This document shows positions 32,820-40,275 of a stretch of 64,000 nt of DNA, one piece after another. The stretch covers positions 35,443-99,442 of the forward strand of contig ONOG01000004.1 of the NCBI GenBank assembly GCA_900319385.1. The letters are read 5' to 3'. Position 1 is the stretch's first letter. Each line of letters begins with the position of its first letter. Both the position numbers and the translations under genes were made by a program. Under the pieces are notes generated by a model that saw only the letters and a list, made by a program, of their open reading frames with translations, had not been told where the DNA came from and did no database searches. This DNA is from an uncultured Prevotellaceae bacterium. GTDB taxonomy: Bacteria > Bacteroidota > Bacteroidia > Bacteroidales > Bacteroidaceae.

Positions 32820-33881
32820 TTAGCTGAAAGCCTGCCAGCCCTGTGCCTGGAGCTGGAACTCCTGGCCGTCGCGGGTGATGAGGGCTGCGCCCAGCGAGGG
32901 TTCGGTGACATGGCCGATGAGGCGTATGCCCTCCAGCTGTTCGATCTTCTCGTGGTCGGTGAGGGGAACGGTGAACAGCAGTTCGTAGTCCTCGCCGCCG
33001 TTGAGCGCACAGGTCGTCACGTTCATGTTCAGTTCCTCGGCCATGACAGCGGTCTGATAGTCGAGCGGGATGCGTTCTTCATAGACGCGGCACCCCACAC
33101 CCGATTCGTGGCAGATGTGCAGCAGTTCGCTGCTGAGCCCGTCGCTCACGTCCATCATCGACGTCGGACGGATGCCGGCACTGCGCAGCTTTTCGACGAT
33201 GTCTTTGCGGGCCTCGGGCCGCATCTGGCGTTCAAGCAGATATTCGCGCCCTGCGAAGTCGGGCTGGAAGTCGAGTGTAGCTTTCGGATCCTTGCGTCGT
33301 GCTTCCTCCAACTGCTGATAATAGACTTGCTTTTCGCGCTCAAGCAGTTGCAGACCCATATAGGCTGCGCCGAGGTCGCCGGACACGCAGATGAGGTCGG
33401 TGGGGTGTGCACCGCTGCGCAGGATGGCTTTCCCTTTTTCCACCATGCCGATGCAGGTGATGCTGATGGCGAGTCCCGTGCGCGACGAGGTGGTGTCGCC
33501 ACCGACGATGTCGACTCCGTGTGCGTCGCAGGCGAGTCGCAGGCCTTCGTAAAACTCGTCCATGCCCTCGACCGTGAACCGTCGGCCCAATGCCAGACTT
33601 ACGGTGATCTGTTTCGGGGTGCCGCCCATAGCATAGACGTCGCTGAAGTTCACCTGCGCGGCTTTGTAGCCCAGGTGCTTGAGCGGCATGTATGTGAGGT
33701 CGAAGTGGACGCCCTCCATGAGCAGGTCGGTGGTGACCAGCACGTCGTGCTCCTTGCTACCGAAGTTCAGCACGGCGCAGTCGTCGCCCACGCCCTTGAG
33801 GGTCTCTGTGTTCTTGAGCTCAATATCTTTTGTGAGGCGTCGGATGAGTCCGAATTCGCCTAAGGTGGAGATTTCTGCCAT
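32820..33881 (-). CDS. thiL: Thiamine-monophosphate kinase
   Basis: A 353-residue cytosolic enzyme that phosphorylates thiamine monophosphate to the active cofactor thiamine diphosphate. It shows GEFGLIRRLTKDIE, the Asp-rich metal site GDDCAVL, and TTDLLMEGVHFDLTYMPLKH; SMMDVSDGLSSELLHIC lies in the C-terminal half. It is last in the sppA-lpxK-thiL minus-strand group, 26 bases after lpxK. In related genomes a purine nucleoside phosphorylase gene often sits in this group; it is absent here. Confidence 0.95.
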   Translation of the reverse strand: MAEISTLGEFGLIRRLTKDIELKNTETLKGVGDDCAVLNFGSKEHDVLVTTDLLMEGVHFDLTYMPLKHLGYKAAQVNFSDVYAMGGTPKQITVSLALGRRFTVEGMDEFYEGLRLACDAHGVDIVGGDTTSSRTGLAISITCIGMVEKGKAILRSGAHPTDLICVSGDLGAAYMGLQLLEREKQVYYQQLEEARRKDPKATLDFQPDFAGREYLLERQMRPEARKDIVEKLRSAGIRPTSMMDVSDGLSSELLHICHESGVGCRVYEERIPLDYQTAVMAEELNMNVTTCALNGGEDYELLFTVPLTDHEKIEQLEGIRLIGHVTEPSLGAALITRDGQEFQLQAQGWQAFS

Positions 33882-33907
33882 GTTGTTGGTTGTAGGGATA
33901 AGTGGTG

Positions 33908-35053
33908 TCAGCTTTTCTCTTTGCTGGTCCGAGTCAGCAGGGTGCTGTTCCTCGAATTCTTCTGTACGTATCCGAGGATGAACTGGTCGAAGGCTTCAGC
34001 TCCATTGTCGAGGAAGTCCACTTCGATGGGCAGGATGTAGAGGGGAAAACGCACGGAGAAGAGGGTGAACTCGTTATAGACCTTGCCCATCGGCAGGAGA
34101 CGTGCGGCATCCTTTTCGGTCGTGATGACAATGGTGCGTTTATCGGGCGTAGTGACTTGGTGTATGGTGCGCTCGAGCAACTCGATGTCCTTGTGCTGAA
34201 ACTCGTGGTGGTCGGAGAAGTGGACGGAGGTGAACTGAAAGTATGTCTTTAGGTCGAACTCCATCTGCTGGGGCGAGGCGATACCCGTGAGGAGAATCAC
34301 GTTGTACCGGTCGTTGGTGACGTCCTCCAAGGGAATCTCTTCGGTGAAGAGCGACACTTTCTGCAGGCGTCCGTACTTGAAGCTGCTGAAGAAGAGTCGC
34401 TGCCAGGGTTGCAGACTGAGCGAGTGGTTGATGCCGTTTTTCTCCATCACAACGAGATTGGTGGGACACTTGGTGACGATGACGACGTCGGCACGCTGGC
34501 AACTGGATTTGGGTTCACGCAGCCGTCCTGCTGGCAGGAGTTCGTCGTAATAGACCAGGCGGTGATAGTCCATGAGCAGGATGTTCACACCTGGCACGAC
34601 GTAGCGGTGCTGGAAGGCGTCGTCGAGCAGGACGACATCGACGGCAGGCTCGACACCAGGGCGGCACAGGTTCTTGATGCCGCGACGCCGGTTGGCATCG
34701 ACTGCCATGTGAATCTGCGGATACTTGTGCTTCATCTGGTAGGGTTCGTCGCCGATATCCTGGACGGGTGTGTCGGGCGTGGCGAGGATGTAGCCCTTCG
34801 ACTTGCGCTTGTAGCCTCGGCTGAGCACAGCCACCTGGTGTTGCTTGCTGAGCAGACGGATGAGGTACTCGGTATGGGGGGTCTTTCCTGTTCCGCCTGC
34901 CGTGATGTTTCCCACGCTGATGACGGGCACATCAAACGATTCACTGGGCAGCACCCCGCTGTCGAACAGGATGTTGCGCAAGCCCACCACGAGTCCGTAG
35001 AGCCATGAGAGCGGCTTGAGCCAGTGCCATATTTTGATGTGGTCGCCTTCCAA
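33908..35053 (-). CDS. lpxK: Tetraacyldisaccharide 4'-kinase
   Basis: A 381-residue inner-membrane kinase of lipid A synthesis, adding the 4'-phosphate. An N-terminal hydrophobic helix (WLKPLSWLYGLVVGLRNILF) precedes the characteristic P-loop VGNITAGGTGKTP (GGTGKTP at 53-59). DVVLLDDAFQHRYV is the conserved DDGFQH-type motif, here with Ala for Gly. It lies 21 bases downstream of sppA. Confidence 0.95.
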   Translation of the reverse strand: MEGDHIKIWHWLKPLSWLYGLVVGLRNILFDSGVLPSESFDVPVISVGNITAGGTGKTPHTEYLIRLLSKQHQVAVLSRGYKRKSKGYILATPDTPVQDIGDEPYQMKHKYPQIHMAVDANRRRGIKNLCRPGVEPAVDVVLLDDAFQHRYVVPGVNILLMDYHRLVYYDELLPAGRLREPKSSCQRADVVIVTKCPTNLVVMEKNGINHSLSLQPWQRLFFSSFKYGRLQKVSLFTEEIPLEDVTNDRYNVILLTGIASPQQMEFDLKTYFQFTSVHFSDHHEFQHKDIELLERTIHQVTTPDKRTIVITTEKDAARLLPMGKVYNEFTLFSVRFPLYILPIEVDFLDNGAEAFDQFILGYVQKNSRNSTLLTRTSKEKS

Positions 35054-35074
35054 GTGGAGAAAGAAATAGGTTGT

Positions 35075-36877
35075 TTAGAAATTAAACTTAAAATAGTAGG
35101 GCAGCTGAGCCTGCACGTTGCCATGTTTGTCGAGGTGCTGCAGGCTGCGGAAGTAGTTGTAGTGCTCGCCCAGCAGTTCGCGCAACTTGGCATCGGCATA
35201 GCTGTCGCCGCTGACTTCGTTCAGCAGTTCCTCGAACAGGTCGGACTTGGCAGGATAGCTGAGCACGGTGTATTCGTCGATCTTTGCCCGTTTCTTGGCC
35301 ACGGCGATGGCGTCGTCGAGGCTTCCGAGCTGGTCAACCAGTCCGATTTGCTTGGCATGCTCGCCTGTCCACACGCGTCCTTCGGCGATTTTCTTGATAT
35401 CGTCCTGCTTCATTTTGCGGCCCTCGGCACAGCGCTTGGTGAACAGTTCGTAGCCACGGTTCACATAACCTTGCAGCAGTTGCTTTTCGCCTTCGGTCAT
35501 TTCGCGCGAGAAGTCGCCGAAGTCGGCGAACTCGTTCGTCTTCACGGTCGAGGTGTGCAGGCCAATCTTCTTGTTCATCAATTCGCTGGCAACGGGGAAG
35601 GTGCCGAAGATGCCGATCGAGCCAGTGAGGGTGGTGGGCTCTGCCACAATCCAGTCGGCTGCACAGGAGATGTAGTAGCCGCCCGAGGCTGCATAGTCGC
35701 CCATGGACACGACGATGGGCTTCTTTGACTTGATGTTCATGACCTGGTGCCAGATTTGTTCGCTGGCGTATGCGCTGCCGCCAGGGGAGTTGACACGCAG
35801 CACGACAGCTTTCACGTCTTCGTTCTCGGCGAGTTCCTTCAGGTCTTTGACGACGTTGGGACGTACGATCATGTCTTCGTTACTGCTGAAGATGCCACCG
35901 CCCTCAGAATCGACGATGTCGCCAGTGGCATAATAGACGGCGATGATGTTGCCGCTCGTTCCCTTCGGTTCGTTGGCTGTGCTGGCAGCCATGTCGGCCA
36001 GTGTGATGGTGTTGTAGGCTTCCTTCGGGTCTTCTTCGTCCGAGCCCATCATGTTGGCAATGATGCGTGGCACCTCGTCGCAGTAGGCAATTTTGTCCAC
36101 CAGTTTTTCCTTCTTGTAGAACTTTGTTTCCAGGAACGTGAGGCCCGAGTCGGTGAGCTGGTTCAGTTTGTCGTTGGTCAGCTTGCGACTCTTGCTCACG
36201 TCGCTGAGCATACGGTTCCAGATTTCGCCGGAGAACACGGTGATCTGCTCACGGTTGGCCTCGCTCATTTCGTTGAGCAAGTAGGGCTCGACGGCCGACT
36301 TATAGGTGCCGACCTTGAAGATTTCCATCTTCACGCCGAGTTTGTCCATCAGCTCCTTGTAGTAGGTTGTCTGCATGGCAAGTCCGTGCCAGTCGAGCAT
36401 ACCCTCCGGATTGATGACCACGCTGTCGGCGACCGAGCACAGGTAGTATGCCCCCTGTGTGTACTGGTCGCCATAGGCAACGATAAACTTTTTCGAGGTC
36501 TTGAAATCGACGAGTGCACGGCGAACGGCAGCCAAGGTGGCTGGTGCAGCGCCGCCAAAGTCCCCGACTTCCATATAGATACCCTTCACCTTGTCATTTT
36601 CCTTCGCATTCTTGATGGCTTTCAGAATGTCGTCCAGTCCCATGCTTTCGCTGGTCAGCGCATTGTTGCCCAGCAGACTGGCAAAGGGATCCTCGGTGGC
36701 ACGTTCGCTGATGCTGCCGTCGAGTTTGAATACGACGACGGCGTCGTTGGGAACACTGGTGGTCGATGTGCTGCTGGCCATGCCGATGAGGGTGATGACC
36801 ATCATGACGGTGCAGAGCAGTCCGACTACGATGATGCCGACCACAGTGGCCAGCACATACTTAAAGAAATCTTTCAT
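35075..36877 (-). CDS. sppA: Signal peptide peptidase SppA, 67-kDa type
   Basis: A 600-residue inner-membrane serine protease that degrades leftover signal peptides. A single N-terminal anchor (YVLATVVGIIVVGLLCTVMM) is followed by two homologous halves. The Ser/Lys dyad is visible: Lys174 in TYYKELMDKLGV in the first half and Ser398 in GDYAASGGYYIS in the second, matching Lys209 and Ser409 of Escherichia coli. It starts the sppA-lpxK-thiL group and lies 22 bases after the stop of the glycosidase gene. Confidence 0.96.
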   Translation of the reverse strand: MKDFFKYVLATVVGIIVVGLLCTVMMVITLIGMASSTSTTSVPNDAVVVFKLDGSISERATEDPFASLLGNNALTSESMGLDDILKAIKNAKENDKVKGIYMEVGDFGGAAPATLAAVRRALVDFKTSKKFIVAYGDQYTQGAYYLCSVADSVVINPEGMLDWHGLAMQTTYYKELMDKLGVKMEIFKVGTYKSAVEPYLLNEMSEANREQITVFSGEIWNRMLSDVSKSRKLTNDKLNQLTDSGLTFLETKFYKKEKLVDKIAYCDEVPRIIANMMGSDEEDPKEAYNTITLADMAASTANEPKGTSGNIIAVYYATGDIVDSEGGGIFSSNEDMIVRPNVVKDLKELAENEDVKAVVLRVNSPGGSAYASEQIWHQVMNIKSKKPIVVSMGDYAASGGYYISCAADWIVAEPTTLTGSIGIFGTFPVASELMNKKIGLHTSTVKTNEFADFGDFSREMTEGEKQLLQGYVNRGYELFTKRCAEGRKMKQDDIKKIAEGRVWTGEHAKQIGLVDQLGSLDDAIAVAKKRAKIDEYTVLSYPAKSDLFEELLNEVSGDSYADAKLRELLGEHYNYFRSLQHLDKHGNVQAQLPYYFKFNF

Positions 36878-36899
36878 TGTACTTTTTATTTGTTAATGA

Positions 36900-38045
36900 T
36901 CATTTGCAAAACTTCGCATATTCACAGGCGGCGAGCAGCCAGGCGCCGGTGCCGAAGGGGGCCTGTGAGCGTGCATCGACGGTGCGTGTCGGGTCCGGTT
37001 TTTCGCCGATGGGCTGGACGAAGCCGATGCTTCCGTCGGGCTGGAGGGCGATTTCCGTGAGATACTTCCACGCTTTGTCTGCGACGGGTTTATACTTCGA
37101 CACGGGCAGCAGTCCGTTGTTCATGCCCCACAGCAGTCCGTAGGTGAAGAAGGCTGTGCCGCTGGTCTCGTAGCCAGGGGCATCGTCCTCGCAGAGCATC
37201 GAGCGGCTCCAGTAGCCACCTTCCTGCTGACAGCGTGCCACGCCTTCGGCCAGCTGTTGGAAGCGCTTTACATAGAACGGGCGATACTTGCTGTTGCGCG
37301 GCAGGTCTTGCAGCACCTTGGCCAGTCCGGCCAGCACCCATCCGTCGCCGCGTGCCCAGAAGCTTTTGCCGCCGTTGCAGGCTGTCTTCACCTTGGGCCA
37401 CACATATTTCCCGTCGCGGTAGTAGAGCTGTGCCTCCTTGTCGAAGAGCAGGCTGTCGGTCCATGCGAAGCACTCGTACTGCTTGTCGAGCAACTTCTCG
37501 TCTCCCGTCACCGTATAGAGTTTCGTAAAGATGGGCAGGCCCATATACAGGGCATCGCTCCACCACCAGTAGTCGCGCTCCGACGTGCGAGCCTGGTAGT
37601 TCATCACTTCGAGCGTACGTTGCAGTCGTTCGGCGCGATGTTCCAGTTTGTAGAGGTCAATATAGATTTGGAAACAGATTTGCCAGTCGGCAAAGAGCAC
37701 ATGGCGCATATCCTCGCCATAGGTTTTGTACTCCCATTTCTGCTTGTCGCGCTCCGTGGCGCCGCTCCAGCGGTTGTGCTCGGCGAAGCGCAGGGCATAG
37801 ACCAGGTATTCCGGCCGTCCCGTCAGTTCGTAGGCAGCCTGGTTGCCGGTGAAGTAGGCGGCGTTGTCCCAGAATCCGCGACACTCAGCGCGGTTGTGGC
37901 TTTGCCAGTAGGCATTCACGCGTTCTATCATTTCGACAGCCTGGCGTGCCCCGTCGCTCTTCAGCTGAGCGGGCTCGGCAGGCAGGTTCTGGGCAGTTGC
38001 CACAGTGGCTGACAGCAGAAAAAGAAACAGAATTCTGTATTTCAT
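36900..38045 (-). CDS. Family 88/105 unsaturated glycuronyl (rhamnogalacturonyl) hydrolase
   Basis: About 381 residues from the chosen start (MKYRILFLFLLSATVATAQ, a signal peptide); an ATG eight codons upstream is less likely. The alpha6/alpha6-barrel glycosidase family releases unsaturated uronic acid from oligosaccharides made by polysaccharide lyases. Signatures are WWWSDALYMGLPIFTKLY (with the catalytic-region Asp), FWARGDGWVLAGLAKVL and SGTAFFTYGLLWGMNNGLL. Its own promoter is at 38074-38105. With the GH43 gene 2 kb away on the other strand it points to plant pectin side-chain use. Confidence 0.88.
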   Translation of the reverse strand: MKYRILFLFLLSATVATAQNLPAEPAQLKSDGARQAVEMIERVNAYWQSHNRAECRGFWDNAAYFTGNQAAYELTGRPEYLVYALRFAEHNRWSGATERDKQKWEYKTYGEDMRHVLFADWQICFQIYIDLYKLEHRAERLQRTLEVMNYQARTSERDYWWWSDALYMGLPIFTKLYTVTGDEKLLDKQYECFAWTDSLLFDKEAQLYYRDGKYVWPKVKTACNGGKSFWARGDGWVLAGLAKVLQDLPRNSKYRPFYVKRFQQLAEGVARCQQEGGYWSRSMLCEDDAPGYETSGTAFFTYGLLWGMNNGLLPVSKYKPVADKAWKYLTEIALQPDGSIGFVQPIGEKPDPTRTVDARSQAPFGTGAWLLAACEYAKFCK

Positions 38046-38073
38046 AATGGTGTCATTTGAAGTCTTCAAACGG

Positions 38074-38105
38074 CAAAGGTACGACTAAGTGAGAGAAAAA
38101 CCAAA
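38074..38105 (-). promoter_or_regulatory. Promoter of the GH88/105 gene
   Basis: On the minus strand TTTG (38105-38102), 20 bases, then TACCTTTG (38081-38074): a complete Bacteroidota promoter about 30 bases before the ATG at 38045. Confidence 0.75.
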
Positions 38106-38170
38106 TTTTTATTTGAGTTTTTCCTCACGTGCAAATCTTCGGCCGGCGTCGAATCCACACCTTATATATA

Positions 38171-39616
38171 TTATCCGCAGATTTTCAGCCCGATTTTCTC
38201 GGCCTCGGCACGCAGCAGGGCCAGGGCAGGTTCGCGCTCGTTCTCGATTTCGCCGTCGAGCACGGCATCCTTGAGCCGCTGTTTGAGCAGTCCCACCTCG
38301 CGCGAGGGTTGCAGGCCGAACAGCTGCATGATTTCGTTGCCGTCGATGCATGGCTGGAACAGACGTTTGTAGTCACGCTCCTTGAGGTCGGCCAGTTTCT
38401 CGCGCACCATGCGGAAGTTCTCGCGGAAGGTCTTTTTTCGCACCTCGTTCTTCGAGGTGATGTCGGCTTCGCACAGCGTCATGAGGTCGTCGATGTCGTC
38501 GCCTGCATCGTTGAGCAGTCGGCGTACGGCAGAGTCGGTCACCTCTTCGTCAGCAATGACGATGGGGCGCATGTGCAGATCGACCAGCTTCTGCACATAC
38601 TTCATCCGTGCATCGAGCGGCAGGCTCATGCGGCGGAAAATCTGCGGCACCATCTTTGCCCCGACAAAGTTGTGGTTGTGGAAAGTCCAGCCCAGGGCAT
38701 TGTCCCAGCGCTTGCTCTTCGGTTTGCCGATGTCGTGTAGCAGGGCAGCCCAGCGCAGCCAGAGGTCGGGCGAGGCGGCCGCCACGTTGTCCACCACCTC
38801 CAGCGTGTGCAGGAAGTTGTTCTTGTGGGCACGTCCGTTGCGCGTGTCCACCACGTCGAGGGCGCAGAGTTCGGGCAGGAACTGCTGCATCAGCCCCGTG
38901 TAGTACAGTTCGTAGAGCCCTCGGCTGGGGCGCTGGGTGAGCAGTATCTTGTTGAACTCTTCCTGTATGCGTTCGCCGCTGATGATCTTGAGCCGTTCGG
39001 CATTGCGGTGCAGGGCCTCACGCGTCTCGTCGAGGATGTCGAACCTCAGCTGTGCGGCGAAGCGCACGCAGCGCAGCATGCGCAGCGGGTCGTCGCTGAA
39101 CGTGATGTCGGGGTCGAGCGGCGTGCGGATGATGCCCGCCTGCAGGTCGTCCAATCCGTTGAACGGATCGACCAGCTGGCCGTAGCGCTGACCGTTCAGG
39201 CAAATCGCCATGGCGTTGATGGTGAAGTCGCGCCGGTTCTGGTCGTCCTCCAGCGTGCCGTCTTCCACGACCGGTTTTCGCGAGTCGTGGCTGTAGCTTT
39301 CGCGTCGGGCACCGACAAACTCCAGTTCCAGTCCCTTCAGCGCAATCTGTGCGGTGCCGAAGTTGGCATACACCGCCAGATGCGGCTTGCGTCCGGTCTG
39401 CTCCTTCAGCTTCTGAGCCACGGCCTTCGCCATCCGTACGCCCGAACCGACGACCACGCAATCGACGTCGTTCGACGGGCGTTCCAGGAACAGGTCGCGT
39501 ACGAACCCGCCAATCACATAGCATTCCATCCCCTCTGCGTCGGCCACTTCGCCGATCAGTCGGAAAATCGGGGTATCGACGCTCTGTCTGAGTTCTTCGG
39601 CTGTCAGTATTTTCAT
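38171..39616 (-). CDS. cca: CCA-adding tRNA nucleotidyltransferase with HD domain
   Basis: About 481 residues from MKILTAEELRQ, chosen because a start 15 codons earlier would overlap the promoter motif at 39644. The enzyme adds or repairs the CCA end of tRNA. The class II polymerase head has GGFVRD (Gly36-Gly37) and the DVD metal pair (Asp50, Asp52), then RRDFTINAMA and DDPLRMLRCVRFAAQL. A C-terminal HD phosphohydrolase domain (LLHDIGKPKSKR) is present. Confidence 0.93.
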   Translation of the reverse strand: MKILTAEELRQSVDTPIFRLIGEVADAEGMECYVIGGFVRDLFLERPSNDVDCVVVGSGVRMAKAVAQKLKEQTGRKPHLAVYANFGTAQIALKGLELEFVGARRESYSHDSRKPVVEDGTLEDDQNRRDFTINAMAICLNGQRYGQLVDPFNGLDDLQAGIIRTPLDPDITFSDDPLRMLRCVRFAAQLRFDILDETREALHRNAERLKIISGERIQEEFNKILLTQRPSRGLYELYYTGLMQQFLPELCALDVVDTRNGRAHKNNFLHTLEVVDNVAAASPDLWLRWAALLHDIGKPKSKRWDNALGWTFHNHNFVGAKMVPQIFRRMSLPLDARMKYVQKLVDLHMRPIVIADEEVTDSAVRRLLNDAGDDIDDLMTLCEADITSKNEVRKKTFRENFRMVREKLADLKERDYKRLFQPCIDGNEIMQLFGLQPSREVGLLKQRLKDAVLDGEIENEREPALALLRAEAEKIGLKICG

Positions 39617-39636
39617 GTTCCGTTTTCTTTTGGGCA

Positions 39637-39644
39637 CAAAGTTA
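39637..39644 (-). promoter_or_regulatory. Candidate -7 element for cca
   Basis: Minus-strand TAACTTTG, 21 bases before the chosen cca start. No clear -33 TTTG at normal spacing. Confidence 0.5.
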
Positions 39645-39726
39645 CGAATTATAAACGACATGCCGAACTAAAGTCGGAAAAAGTGTGGACAAAAGCCCTG
39701 CATGGCGCGGCGCAGGGTTGGCGCGA

Positions 39727-39838
39727 GCGCGGACGAAAGTCGGAATATCATTGATATTTTCAGAAATTCCATTGATATTTCTACAAATTCCACTGATATT
39801 TCTACAAATCTCAGTGATATTCCGACTTTCGTCCGCGC
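39727..39838. repeat. 21-bp four-unit palindromic element, copy B
   Basis: Arms 39727-39750 and 39815-39838 are a perfect 24-bp inverted repeat (GCGCGGACGAAAGTCGG... at the left). Between and overlapping them are four 21-bp units (39745-39828), e.g. ATTCCATTGATATTTCTAC. Inner units are in the opposite sense to copies C and D. Confidence 0.9.
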
Positions 39839-39911
39839 ACCGCCTCGGTCTTGGCGGCTCGGACGACGGGAATGGGGTGGGGACGGGCTGTGTCGTCTCC
39901 GTGCTGCCAGA

Positions 39912-40041
39912 CGGCTGAGGGTGGGCTGCCGGCTAAAATGTTTAGTGTTTAGAGCTTAGAGTTGAGTGTTCTGTTGAGTCGGCGAGCACGCTAAGCATAA
40001 ACACTACACGAAGTATTGGCCGGCTGAGGGTGGGCTGCCGG
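39912..40041. repeat. Exact 21-bp direct repeat pair
   Basis: The 21-base sequence starting CGGCTGAGGGTGGGCTGCC occurs at 39912-39932 and again at 40021-40041. The pair brackets a 7-bp array and may be a small duplication. Confidence 0.7.
39940..39974. repeat. Heptanucleotide array, 5 units (GTTTAGT type)
   Basis: GTTTAGT, GTTTAGA, GCTTAGA, GTTGAGT, GTTCTGT in 7-bp phase; same unit family as the array at 12826. Confidence 0.7.
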
Positions 40042-40185
40042 TCGTCGGGCGGTGCGTGTTTGCTGCCCTGTCGGGACCCTGTTTGGGCGTTTCGGCCGAC
40101 GGTGGACGAAGTGCTGTCTGGAGAGAAAAAAATGTTTTTTTTGAAAAAATACGCTGTGAAGTGCGGCGGTTTGGTTAATTTAAGT

Positions 40186-40193
40186 TATCTTTG
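40186..40193 (+). promoter_or_regulatory. Candidate -7 element for the GH43 gene
   Basis: TATCTTTG lies 83 bases before the GH43 ATG. A TTTG at 40170 is too close (12 bases), so the -33 box is uncertain. Confidence 0.5.
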
Positions 40194-40275
40194 CATCGGG
40201 AAAATGTGTACCTGTCGCATCGTGTGCGGCGGTGTACCTACGATATAATCACTAACTATTCTAAATAACACGAAC

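Larger units (their letters stand above)
39617..40275. other. Intergenic region between cca and the GH43 gene
   Basis: About 660 bases between divergent genes. It holds the cca -7 motif (39644-39637), copy B of the 21-bp element (39727-39838), two exact 21-bp direct copies (39912-39932, 40021-40041), a five-unit 7-bp array (39940-39974) and a GH43 -7 motif (40186-40193). The open frames here run through the repeats and are not convincing genes. Confidence 0.6.

Noticed and set aside
35747..37060. A 437-codon plus-strand frame opposite sppA
   Set aside because: Antisense shadow; sppA has its anchor helix, Lys and Ser in the expected order.
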